DNA from: Meconema thalassinum
Lineage: Eukaryota; Arthropoda; Insecta; Orthoptera; Tettigoniidae
Direction: 5' to 3'
Length of the DNA stretch: 64,000 bases
Assembly (NCBI GenBank): GCA_946902985.2
Contig: OX336397.1
Location: 185,694,813 to 185,758,812, forward strand
How positions within the stretch are numbered: position 1 is the first letter of the stretch; each line of letters starts with the position of its first letter. The position numbers were made by a program, and so were the translations under genes. The notes beneath the pieces were generated by a model, which had not been told where the DNA came from, made no database searches, and saw only the letters and a list, made by a program, of their open reading frames with translations. Shown here piece by piece: positions 47,437 to 57,555 of this stretch.

Positions 47437-48150
47437 ACGTATATCGATTTTTAAGGTGATCAGATTCATAATGTTCTTATCGTGGTTTGGATATTAAATG
47501 GAGTGCCATGGCCTCTTACTGAGATAGATGGGAACTTGGTGGTCACGTCTTGAGCTACTGTTGCCATGCAAACGACCGGCCTTGCCATTCCCTCATCAGT
47601 TTATTTTCTCACTTTATTAGCCTTTGCTCGAGTGCTAAAAGGCCGAAATCAAAATAATGAGAAAGACTATCCAAAATTCATGGAGCCAGCGGTTTCTTCT
47701 GGGTCCTGAACCATAATATGCATGCAAAATTTGGTTGAGAAGCGGAGGAACGGTGTAGACGTGTTTACAGAACAAATCCACATATATACACACATACATA
47801 CAGACAGACATGCTGGCTATGTTTCGTTTATTTATATAATTTTTTTTTCTGACATGTTTATTTTTTCTATCTGTTAGGTTAAATCCTGTCGTCGTAAAAC
47901 TGGTTGGCACCTATCCTTTTTTTAATAACTCCGTATTGAAGAAGATTCAGCTAACTTAGTCAAGCGCTGAACTGAGTTATGTTATTGATTTTAGAACTTG
48001 ATTAAATTATTTTGTGTATATTTTGATTTTAAAAAATAAAGCTTAACATTTATACACTCACCATTAATATTTATTATTTCCTAACTACTTTTGAAAATTA
48101 TTGTACAAAGACCAATATTATATTTATTTTATTTAAAACTACTTTTTTAA
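47437..48150. other. Unannotated, with a possible Helitron-like fragment
   Basis: 'ttgccatgcaaacgacc' and 'attccctcatcag' resemble R3 phrases on the opposite strand. 'atatatacacacatacatacagacagaca' near 47785-47813 is simple-sequence-like, of the kind found near ends of Helitron-like repeats. No gene is seen. Confidence 0.3.
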
Positions 48151-48159
48151 GCAGAAGAA

Positions 48160-48715
48160 TACAAATCGGGAGTGCCGTCTACCAACAGGTACGGGGACAA
48201 GTATGGAACAAGGATGTACCAATTAAGGCTAAAGAAGTTATGTACAAAGCATATTATGTTCCTATAATGACATATGCAGCAGAAACTTAGACAATGACTA
48301 AGAGGGATGAGAGCAGAGTACAAGCAGCTGAGATGAGATTCCTTAGAAGTATGGTCCAGAAAACGAGGAGGGACAGAGTGAGAAATGAAGATATACGGAA
48401 AGAACTGGGAGTACAGAAACTAAATGACAAACTGGAGCAAAACAGATTGAGATGGTTTGGACATGTCAATCGGATGAATGAAGTAAGGCTACCAAGACGA
48501 GCTCTGGAACGACGGATGACAGGGAAGAGAGGACGAGGAAGACCAAGAATGCTTTGGATGGACTCGGAGGAGAATAGTATTAGAAAACGGATCCTGGATT
48601 GGAACACTGTGTCGGAAGAGTAATGGTGGAACGACAGAACAATGTGGAGAGGAACCATATTTGCCCCCACCCAGTGTCAATTGGATAAGGGGAAATGATG
48701 ATGATGATGATGATC
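48160..48715 (+). pseudogene. RTE-like LINE, C-terminal tail only
   Basis: The frame from about 48165 encodes VMYKAYYVPIMTYAAET, then an in-frame TAG where tryptophan is usual, then TMTKRDESRVQAAEMRFLRS and LRWFGHVNRMNEVRLPRRAL (48294-48623). This is the post-RT tail of many arthropod LINEs. A (TGA)n run at about 48697-48715 is the 3' tail. Everything upstream, including the RT catalytic part, is missing, so this is a 5'-truncated dead copy. Confidence 0.75.
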
Positions 48716-48834
48716 CATTTTATTACTTTATTTCATTTATTACAATTATTATCATTAACTTTTCATTTCTTACTTAGATTTAAGCCATATATAGTATTTT
48801 TAGTTTTTAATTCTTAAATGATTTTAGTTTTAAG

Positions 48835-48868
48835 CTGAAGATGACCTCATTGAAGGTCGAAACATGTC
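48835..48868 (+). ncRNA. Second hammerhead-like motif
   Basis: CTGAAGA (fits C-U-G-A-N-G-A), a bulged T, GACCT, loop CATTGA, AGGTC, GAAA, then CATGTC. Stem II differs from the 11 kb motif but still pairs, and ACATGT is self-complementary for a dimeric stem III. No convincing stem I is visible, so this copy may be inactive. Confidence 0.4.
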
Positions 48869-48949
48869 CCAATATATACAATACATAATTTTAAACGTTT
48901 ATTCTAATATCAATACGGATATTTACAACATTTGTGTTTACAATGGCAA

Positions 48950-49335
48950 ATGTGTTTGCATTATATAATGTATCCCCATCTTTACTTGACCTATATATGA
49001 TGTCTGGCATAGATGGCGATACACATCGACATTTTGGTATTTTAGCTTATATTTATAAAATATGTAAGCCCATCTTTACCATATAGGATGTCTGGTATAG
49101 ATCCCGATAGACATGCAAATTTTTGCAATTTATAGTAACACTTGTAAATGATATGTGTATCAGGCAGTATCTTTACCAGATATCCTATATTGTTCAAGTA
49201 AAGATGGGGATACATATGTTGTAAATATAAGCTTAAATGCCAGAATTTCGATGTAGGTCAAGTAAAGATGAGGATACATATTTAGTAAATATTAGGTAAT
49301 ATCAAAAATTTCGATATGTATCGCGATTCGAAGGC
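48950..49335. repeat. Imperfect inverted repeat, miniature foldback-like element
   Basis: The left arm has 'tgtatccccatctttacttgacctata' phrases. The right arm has 'ggtcaagtaaagatgaggatacata' as the reverse. 'gatggcgatacacatcg' links it to 29541-29763. No coding capacity is present. Confidence 0.5.
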
Positions 49336-49425
49336 TATTGTAAATGCCTATTTCTGTTTATATTTCTCCCACCCTAAACCCCTGATTCCCCAGGAGTTTC
49401 CCGTAAGCTTTCTATAAAAATATCT

Positions 49426-50140
49426 CACGGGGGCTCACAACTAGTGGGACGTGGATTGGCGACCACGGGGCCCCAGCTCCACTTACTTGTGCCGGGCTCC
49501 TCTCTGTCTTCTTTCCTGTCGACCTCCCTTGGTCAACTCTTAATCTCTTCCGACCCCGACGGTATTAGGTTATCCGAGGCCTAGGGAGTCTTTCCCTTTC
49601 CCGCCTTCATTGGCCCTTGTCTCATCTTTCCTGATACCCTCATTCTGTGTGGGGTCAGCCTTCTTTTTCTTTTCATTTTACCTCCTGCCTTGTGCTCAAG
49701 GCCCTTAAGGAGGCAGGGTGTATGTAGCCCCACCACTTCTGGTGCACCCTAGATAATGCTACACCCTCAGGGGCTCACGGCTGGTGTGTTCGGGAGTTGA
49801 CGACCCCGAGGGATTCCTGAGCTGGGTCGGTTTTCCCCTTTTGTCCCTTACCTTTGGGGCGGACCCTCTCCTCTTTCACTTCCCTATCTGCCTTTCATGG
49901 CTCACCTTCCTTCCAAGTCCCTCCATCCGCATTCTTCGAGGATTGAGGGCATTTCTTTTCCTCCTGTCCTTTATTTGCCTTTTCTCCTTTCGTTTTTCCA
50001 TTTCTTCTTCTAGTATGTAAGTTCGTAGTTAGTTTTAGTTAGAGTTTACATTTCATTATCATCTCCACGATCACCCAACCCATCCGGGACCGATAACCTA
50101 GATCTTAGGCCCCTTAAAACAACAATTATCATCATCATCA
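49426..50140 (+). mobile_element. 5'-truncated retroposon with (ATC)n tail and 15 bp target duplication
   Basis: TCTATAAAAATATCT flanks both sides (49411-49425 and 50141-50155). The insert ends 'aggccccttaaaacaacaatt' plus (ATC)n, the 3' end style of a LINE. Inside, a 'ggggctcac...gacc(c/a)cg' block occurs twice (near 49430 and 49770). The 78-codon frame 49784-50020 has no domain. Confidence 0.7.
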
Positions 50141-50155
50141 TCTATAAAAATATCT

Positions 50156-50380
50156 AGCGTCTTTCGTGATGTCTTGAACGCCGCCATTTCGTTTTTAGGG
50201 GAATTTTATACGGAATTGTATCGTGATCTATACTACTTCCTGAAAATGAAACCCCCTGTCAAATCCTTGACTGGCCCGTTAGACATGTGTGTTTTAGAGC
50301 GCGTAGGATTTCTATTGTAAATCTACATTAAGAGATCAGAAGTGTCCGAACCCTCACGTGAGGCTTGGGACGACCTTCCC
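50156..50380. other. Unannotated intron sequence
   Basis: No gene is seen. The inverted repeat at 49 kb and the tandem array flank it. Confidence 0.4.
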
Positions 50381-50640
50381 GTACTCTAGCAGACACACAA
50401 TTCTTAGAGTAACTAGCATGATATAATCTCCTTTGCTAACTGTGTGCTCCCGTACTCGAGCAGACACATAATTCTAAGAGTTACTAGCATGCTCTAATCT
50501 CCTTTGAAAACTGTGTGCTGCCGTACTCGAGCAGACACACAATTCTTAGAGTTACTAGCATGATATAATCTCCTTTGCTAACTGTGTGCTCCCGTACTCT
50601 AGCAGACACACAATTCTTAGAGTTACTAGCATGCTCTACA
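50381..50640 (+). repeat. 71 bp tandem array, about 3.7 units
   Basis: 'gtactc' starts at 50381, 50452, 50523 and 50594, exactly 71 bases apart. Units contain 'gcagacacacaattcttagag' and 'actagcatg'. Units 1 and 3 share 'atgatataatctcctttgctaac' while 2 and 4 share 'atgctct', indicating amplification of a 142 bp dimer. No spacer diversity, so not CRISPR-like. Confidence 0.9.
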
Positions 50641-50887
50641 ATAGACTTCCCTTAGAGGCATTTCATGGCTTCAATCTAAATTCATTTTAACATTAAAATA
50701 TTAAATTGCAGTGAATTGTAAGAAATGCCGTGAATAATATTCTGAATGTCGATAGATTTAGGCCTTCATTCTCAAAATTCAAGCTCGTATGGGCAGTCTA
50801 GTAGCTTGATACTCAATGATATGTGCATGTGTTGGACCGTTAGATTTGTTGTGGTCTATTCTATTGTAATTGTTTCAAGGGGCGGAA

Positions 50888-50975
50888 CAGCGGGTTCATC
50901 TGCCTCTCTTTTATGGTGTTACGGTTGAAAGAATTAAAAATAAATGTTCATTTGTCCTCAATCCTTCATGCTATT
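50888..50975 (-). repeat. Remnant of the gag-only LTR element
   Basis: A ~20 base stretch is the same as the polypurine-tract/LTR junction at 15844-15863. Beyond it, A/T-rich sequence ending in 'catttgtcctcaat' resembles 'atttgtctccaat' at 15898. The rest of the element is absent. Confidence 0.35.
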
Positions 50976-51231
50976 ACTTCCATTAACATTTTCAATCGCT
51001 CTAAATTTAAAGTGGTCTCTAAATGTGTATTATAAGTTTCAGAACTAGGTATTATAACTACTTATCTGTATAAAGTTTATCTCTAGCAGCAGGATGTGAT
51101 GGACAGTAGAAAGTCATTCAGCGAATATATCTTCACTTCAGCATAGCAGTGCTGTACAATTACATGGCTTATCTTTTGTGTAAATGTATAAGGTGATAAC
51201 ACTGACATCAATTATTCCATCTTATCCCCAG

Positions 51232-51290
51232 GATGCAATAGAAGAAAATCAGAGTGAAGAAGCAGATAAAAGTGGAAATCACCTAACTGA
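51232..51290 (+). CDS. Host gene, third coding exon
   Basis: A TTATCCCCAG acceptor is followed by 59 bases and a GTAAGT donor. Only the phase-0 frame is open (DAIEENQSEEADKSG...), which is the phase exon 2 requires; the other two frames have stops. The peptide is again acidic. The exon ends in phase 2, so a further exon is needed, and none was recognised before the window ends. The link to 28952-29050 across ~22 kb of transposon sequence is inferred from phase and composition. Confidence 0.6.
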
Positions 51291-51689
51291 GTAAGTTTAA
51301 ACGTACAAACTCAATGTTCTTTCGTTTACCTTATATTTATCCTCTTTGTGGGAATGTTTAGGCATTTCCTTTTTATTACGCGGCTGCTAACCTTTTATCT
51401 TCCAAATATATCTCAGGCATTTCCACACTATTATTTAATTAAGCGTTGTTAATTCATTATTATTCAGGGCAAACTCAAAATGTATTTGTATTGAAAGACT
51501 TAATAATGCCACAAAGTTTTGAGTGAGCTTCACTTTGTAACTAAAGGTGAAACACCCGCTTTATAATAATGATATATAATCCAAACTTAACATACCGTTA
51601 TGTAGTTTGGTATTAAATTAAGTCCTATTTTGCGATACGCCTTGCCAATTATTTTCGTTGGCATAGTTCAAACATTAATCAACCAATGT

Positions 51690-52640
51690 TTTTAGCCTAC
51701 TTGCGATTTTTGCAAAAAATTAAAGTTGACTTATGAGATCAACACAGGGCGAAAAAATGTGTGTCTGGCTGTGTGTGTGTGTGTGTGAGTGTGTGTACTC
51801 TGAATGTCTATCCCCCCCCCCCCCCCCACTATCAATTCGAACACGGTGCAACCGAATGGAACGAAATTTGGTACAGAAGTAGCACTAGCAAAGGGCACCT
51901 CAGTGTCATGTTTTATATCGCCGCCATCTTGACGGAAACATAATGGCGGCCACCCTAATGTTTAAAAGCATAGATCAAATTACGACCAACCTAATCATCT
52001 GATTTCTACTAAATTTTGCAACAACATACCTTTATGTGAGAAGCGTTCTTTGACCAAGCTGCAAGGTCATCAGTCCAATAGTTTGCATATGGCGGCCATG
52101 TATATGTGCAAAGCGATCCACCTATCAATTCAAACACCGTAAAACCTAATTGAACGAAATTTGGTACAGAGGTAGCACTAGCACAGGGCACCTCAGGGTC
52201 ATGTTTTATATTGCCGCCTTCTTGACGTAAACGGAATGGCGGCTACCCAAATTTTAAAAGCTTAAATCGAATTACGACCAACCTAATTATTTGATATCTA
52301 CCAAATTTTGCAGCAACATACCTTTTTGTGGGAAGCATCTTTTGACTGAACTACAAGGTCATCAGCCCAATAGTTTGCAGATAGCTGCCATGTATGCGTG
52401 CAAATCGATTCACCATATCAATTCAAACATGGCTAAACCGAATTGAGTGAAGTTTTATATAGATGTAGCACTAGCAAAGGGCGCCTCATATTCATGTATA
52501 ATATGCGTATAACACGTTGTATTTCAACAAGCTATTACAACCAACATTCAATTATACTCCTTGAAAAGGACAATGAGTTATACTGATACCCAAGCATTTA
52601 GGACTAAGTAGGCTATATGTTCTTTACTGAACATCTTGTT
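51690..52640 (+). repeat. R1 repeat, copy c (most complete)
   Basis: 5' end TTTTTAGCCTACTT (AGCCTACTT at 51694-51702), then 'cttatgagatcaacacaggg', a (GT)n run (51765-51790) and a run of ~16 C (near 51812). Repeated ~300 base units follow ('aatggcggc', 'cctaatcatctg', 'aaggtcatcag', 'gaaatttggtacaga'). The 3' end is AAGTAGGCT (52606-52614, exact complement of the 5' end), hairpin ATGTTC-TTTACT-GAACAT (52617-52634) and CTTGTT (52635-52640). Confidence 0.8.
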
Positions 52641-53399
52641 TAATAATAACTTAACATAGTAACACTTAATTTCACTTTACAAAATATTCCTATATTACTA
52701 ACTTAACATAGTACCCGTAACTCTTAATTTCACTTTCGAAAATGTAACTATATTACTTTGGCTCCCACGCAAATTTTAGCAAAATGGCAACTGGCTAGTG
52801 GTATAGGCCTATTTTATAAAGGAGATGAGGGTGGAATGTTTCGCAGACTCTCTTGTGGTTAAAAAGCAAGATTGATCTAGTTTAATTGTAGAGGCTATGT
52901 CATTTATTTAAGAAAATAATTAATGACGTTTCGTGACCACATTTTAAATCGCATTTATACACTAGATTTGTCAATAGAGGCCCAGAAATTATTTTGGATA
53001 TACTGTGTACATAGTGTAGAGAATTTTGAATACTTCTTCTGGGCTGGAGGATTAAGCCAATGTACGGTAAGTGTTGGCCCACTTGGTGTTGTGACAACTT
53101 CTGGAATGATGAGTAGATAACTTTGACTGGGTCATCTGTGAGCCCTGGTCCTAATCCTAGTTGGCTTAGATTGTGTTCGGAAAGGGAAATAACGGGTCTT
53201 ACCCGGGCAGATGCTAAACATTTTGGAGAGAACATCCACAGCCCCGACAGATAATAGGTGGGGATCATCCAAAGCGGTCTTATTAATAATTAATATCCTG
53301 GCTGACAAAAAGCGTCGTAAAGCAAACAGTTATGTAATATATTTAGGCTATAAATTAAATTAATGTTCGAAGCCAGCATGGTGCAACCAATTTTGGAAT
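52641..53399. other. Unannotated; 122-codon minus-strand frame
   Basis: The minus-strand frame 52900-53268 is the longest in the interval. It includes LSQLGLGPGLTDDPVKV. I do not recognise a domain and cannot tell whether it is part of a transposon. The rest is AT-rich with no repeat recognised. Confidence 0.25.
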
Positions 53400-53505
53400 A
53401 ATAGTTATGTCGAGTGAGGGATTTGAACCCCCGCGTCCTATACAGGAAATTCGAACTTAAGTCCAACGTCTCATACAGCTCAGCCCAACCGACACGTAAT
53501 GATTT
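53400..53505 (-). mobile_element. tRNA-like SINE head, decayed
   Basis: On the minus strand 'gttgggctgagctgtatgagacg' (A-box region) is followed by 'gggggttcaaatccctcac' (B-box GGTTCAAATCC). The pieces between do not fold as a normal anticodon arm, so it is not called as a tRNA gene. Confidence 0.45.
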
Positions 53506-53559
53506 AGGCCGTGAAATAAAAACAGGAATCATTATACACTTAGGGGATATGAAAACCCT

Positions 53560-54550
53560 CATATATTGAGACCCGAGGGTTGCTGGAGCTATCCGAATCA
53601 AAAGTGCGGTCGGTAAAGATCCTGAGAAAGTGTCGAGAGTGCAGTAGTGTGATACCTGTCAATGCATTTAGTAACAGACGAGTATAGGCCACATCAAGGA
53701 AATTCAGCATCGTGCTTGTAAGCGAGACGCTGTCTAAAAGGTAGGACGAACTACAGTAGAGCAGGTAGAACATTGGGGGCTGCATATTCTCTCAGGATGG
53801 TAGTGTGTGGGAAATAATAGAGTCGATGTGTAAAATTGTTGATGTACGCGAGTTCACAATTGTGATCTATAATATTCCTCAAGAAAGAAATTAATGTAAC
53901 CATGAAACTCTCTATACTATTGTGGTAGATATGTTTGTGGGTAGGTATGCATTTATGTGGGTCGGAATGCAAGAACATTGAAAGACTCCCTAGACCTCAG
54001 ATACACTAATAATGTTGGGTTAGAAGAGGTCAAGAGTTGACCAAGGAAAGTCGACAGGGAAGCAGATAGAGAGGAGTCCTACATGCTTGCATATGGATTT
54101 GTGGTTTAAGAACTCTTGGATAAAGTACTTAGGTATAAATACATGGGAATGATTGATGAGAAATTCCAACGAGTAGAAGGTAAATAATTGCAGAACATAT
54201 AAACATACCGTGCAAAGCCATGTCTCGGGTTTCAAAGTGTACACAGAAAGGAGAGAGTAAAATCATTGGTCTAGAGTAAAATGGTTTAAGACCCGTGTGG
54301 TTTTAGACAGCAATGGGAATGTTAATATCCAAGTGTCACTTTAAGTAAAATTCAGCTGTAGAGGTAAGATAAGCAGAGGTAAGCCCAGGAGTAGATGCAT
54401 GGAGTCAGAGTTATAGATCTAAAAGTGAAAGGTTGGGGATTAGATGTGATGAAAGTTTATGCGAGGGTTTCGTTTTTATGGCCGGATGCCATTTCTGACG
54501 ACAAACCTCATCAGAGAAATCTATGATGGTTAAATGAATGAATGTGACAA
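53560..54550 (+). pseudogene. Decayed LINE C-terminal region, copy 1
   Basis: Around 53775 the plus strand encodes a broken LGCIFSQDGSV string, like the LG..F..DG motif after the RT domain. 54430-54550 ends 'tatggccggatgcc...' with a (AATG)n-like tail. The similar end near 54365-54395 ('gcagaggtaagcccaggagtagatg') matches 55418-55445, so this is the same family as the next entry. It has many stops. Confidence 0.5.
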
Positions 54551-54564
54551 ACTCGGCAATCAGG

Positions 54565-54665
54565 AGGAAGGGAGCGGCCGTGGCCAGCTATAATGGACCG
54601 TCTCAGCGTTTGCCTGGAGGGATTGTGGTGAACCACATGAAACGACTTCTAAGATAGCTGACGTG
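54565..54665. repeat. SINE S1 fragment
   Basis: 'gaagggagcggccgtggcc', 'tttgcctggaggga' and 'gtgaaccacatgaaacgac' are S1 body phrases. Confidence 0.45.
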
Positions 54666-54684
54666 TAAGGAGAATATTATGGAA

Positions 54685-54905
54685 TCTGTTTAAATTTTGG
54701 CAGATTTTGTTGATTTGGTTAACTTTGATGGATTTTTGTGAATGTGGCTGCGTTTGATGAATTTTAGTGAAATTGGGTCCCTTCGGTTAACTTAGTGTGA
54801 ATTTGGAGATAGTTTCGGCAATTCATGGGGAAATAAATAGGATTTAATTAAATCTGGATAATCTTCGGAGGAATGTGTGTAATTGAGGTAATTTAGGGGT
54901 CGACC
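54685..54905. repeat. C-poor cryptically simple block 1
   Basis: Degenerate repeats of 'gaatttt(g)g' and 'gatttggtt', very low in C on the plus strand. Similar blocks lie at 55630-55765, 56335-56545 and 57165-57320. No gene. Confidence 0.5.
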
Positions 54906-54989
54906 GCTCAACAAACCTATTGTAGGGAAGAAACACCAGAAAATCGAATGCTAGGTGAGAGGATGTGTATTAGAGTAGTTTGAAAATTT

Positions 54990-55560
54990 TAAATACTTGG
55001 GCCGTGCATTCTCTCATGATGGTTGTGTTGGAGATATAAAGATTCGAGCTGTATAAAGGCCAATGTAGAGCGTTCCCATTTGGGATGAACAGTATTGTTT
55101 AAGAAAAAGGAGAGTGTAGTGACAAACTCCTTCTACATTGTTTACCATTTGGACAACCCTTGCTGTATGGAAGTGAGTGGTGGGCAGATGAAGGATATCT
55201 GGCACTAAACTAGAGATAACTTATATGAGGGCAGCACTAATGATTGCTTGGACGAATTGGCGGTAACAATGGCAGGAGGGGCATGCATTCTCGTAATGTG
55301 TAGTTAAAGGTTAAGTTAGAAATGGACACGTTACATAAAGGTGTTCGTGTGAGCCGACTTAGTTGGGAGGAGGAGAGATGACCGAAGAGGTTAATGATTT
55401 CGGCTGTAGAGGGTAAGAGAAGCAGAGGTATACCTGGAATGCGATGGTTGAAATCAGAGTTTAACGATCTCAAAGTGAGAGGTATAGAAGCTCAGGAGGC
55501 CACAGTACTAACTTTGAATAGGGGAACATGACGTCAACCACTGTCTCGCTTCCTGATCTC
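54990..55560 (+). pseudogene. Decayed LINE C-terminal region, copy 2
   Basis: The plus strand encodes in pieces a GRAFSHDG-like motif near 55000, LPYGSEWWADEG near 55155-55190, and GIPGMRWLKSEFNDLKVRG near 55430-55480. These are tail motifs of LINE ORF2 proteins. Stops and frame changes are frequent. Confidence 0.6.
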
Positions 55561-55789
55561 GATACAAGCATCCACTTGTCGGTACAGCCCCATGGGCTTA
55601 AGAAACCCCGTGAGGGGTTCTTTACACTAATATAGCTGTATATGTGGATATTTGGTTAATTCCGAAGTGATTTAGGTAATTTGTGTGGAAATTTTTGGAT
55701 TTGAGTAAATTCTGATTTATTTACTTGTCTGTCAGGTAGTCTGTGTTATTATGTTGTCTGTAGTGGTGTGTGAATTTAACAATTAGGGA
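55561..55789. repeat. C-poor cryptically simple block 2 and flank
   Basis: 'ttggttaattccgaagtgatttagg' and similar phrases. No gene. Confidence 0.4.
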
Positions 55790-55985
55790 TAGGGAAGGAA
55801 GCAGTTAGGAACCATCCCAGCATTTGGCTGAAGTAGAAGTGGTAAACCACTTCCAGGATGGGTGAGGTCCAAATCGAACCCGCCTCTTCTCAGCTTTGCT
55901 TCACGAGGCTGAGTGGATCCTGTTCCAGCCTTTTCAGAGGAGGGATTCGAACCAGGGTGTTCGCGGTGAAAGCCATATCTATATT
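55790..55985 (-). mobile_element. SINE S1 copy
   Basis: Contains 'ggaagcagttaggaaccatcccagcatttgg', 'aagtggtaaaccacttccagg', 'aatcgaacccgcctcttctcagc' and 'cacgaggctgagtgg', the S1 order. The end 'attcgaaccagggtgttcgcgg' is the tRNA-like head on the minus strand. It is the best-kept S1 copy after 24035. Confidence 0.6.
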
Positions 55986-57555
55986 TTTAACTTGAATGGA
56001 GAGGGCTTGTTGTCACAAGTACGTGTTAGAAGCGGTGTTGTATTCCCGCTGAAATGGCATCTGTCACGGCCTGGAGAATGGTTGACTAGTGCGCTGTAGA
56101 GTGGACATGAAACAACTCGATCCTTTAGTGCTGTGTCCTTGAGTGCGAGTAACTCATCTCGGTCATCAGCCCCGTGTATTTCCGTGTGCGTAATTCATGT
56201 TGGGCGATTGTGACATTTTGGTCATCGGCACCGTGTGGTTAGAAACGTTGGATGTGAGAGGTTAGTTAGTTAGTTATTGTTGTTTTAAGGGGCGGAACTA
56301 CGAGGAATAGTGTTCTCTTGGTCATTTGATGTAGACCCTGGGGGTAAATCTGAGGGATTGAATACTTTTTGTCGATTTGAAAAATTAGGGAGAATATGTG
56401 GAATTCAGGATTTGTAAATGAGTTGAGGTGAATCATAGGTAAATTTTGAGATTCTGTGCAAATTTAAGTAGGGATTGGTGAATTTTGTTAGGTTTGGAGA
56501 ATTTTCGAGAATTCTTGTTGTAATTTAGAAACCTCATAGGCACCGTGTGAATGGTGTAGATAGCATCTGTTGACTAGCATACCCTGATTACAATACAGCT
56601 CGTCGGGAACCCCCGGATGCAGTCATACTCAGCTCTTGAAACATCTCCAGATGAATTTTAAGAGTTCTGTCAGTTACTGTAATGGTAGAAGCCTGACTAT
56701 TGAGAGATCATTTACCTTTCGATCGCAATACACCCTAGGTACCGGATAATTCCATACCGTCGTTGTCGGAAGAGAGAACAAGAGTTGACCCTAGGAGGTG
56801 GACGTGAATGATGACAGCGTAGAACCTAGCCCCAAGTAAGTGAAAACTATGCCATACACGCCTGGGGAACCTTGGCCGCTAACCGACATTCCACTCGTTG
56901 AAGACTCCATACTGCGGGAATATTAGAAACAGTTAGGGGAATTCCTCTGAGAGAATTAAGATATAGACCGCACGGCTACGCTGTCTTGTCAGTCAGGTGT
57001 CTAACACCAGTCTGCCCTTGGGGAGAAACATGTTGCTACCAGCTTGTGTCGCAGATACCCACTTGCGGCTATTCAGACCGTACACTCCTCACCCCTATTG
57101 GAAGGTAGTTGATAGTATGTATTTGAACGTATAGTTTAACCCGTTTCTTACCAGGAAGTCTGGTGTGATTTGTAATTTTAATATTTGTAGATTTTTGTGG
57201 GTTTTAGGTACTTTTGATGAATTTAGGGACTCGTAGTATATTTGGAAGGATTTTTGGGAATCTTGGTATATTTGTAAGAATTTTTGGGGAAACTGGGAAA
57301 TGTGGGTGATTTGATTTTTTATTTCATTAGTTCACGTTTCATGGATGACTACAGCCCTCGGACGTCACGCAACATGTTTGGTCTTGTTTGAAACGGTAAC
57401 GTGAATTCCGCCACCTGCAATAGCGTAGCGTGTTAACTCTCGACAGGTATATTCTTGTTGAAACGACAGCGTGACCTTGAGCGAGCCCCACATGTCGCTA
57501 CCCGCATAGCTTTCATGATGTGAACCTACACGTTGGATATTAATAATTATATTAT
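55986..57555. other. Unannotated, with C-poor blocks 3 and 4
   Basis: Blocks at 56335-56545 and 57165-57320 have the same G/T/A bias as block 1. 'gttgttttaaggggcggaac' at about 56278-56297 is like the reverse of the retroposon end at 50.12 kb. No gene is visible. Confidence 0.35.

Noticed and set aside
51808..51830. Long C run and neighbouring GT run as a regulatory element
   Set aside because: Simple sequence located at the position where R1 copies normally carry a microsatellite.
52900..53268. Possible gene of 122 codons on the minus strand
   Set aside because: Not recognised, no splice or start evidence. Could be a transposon fragment. Left as unannotated.
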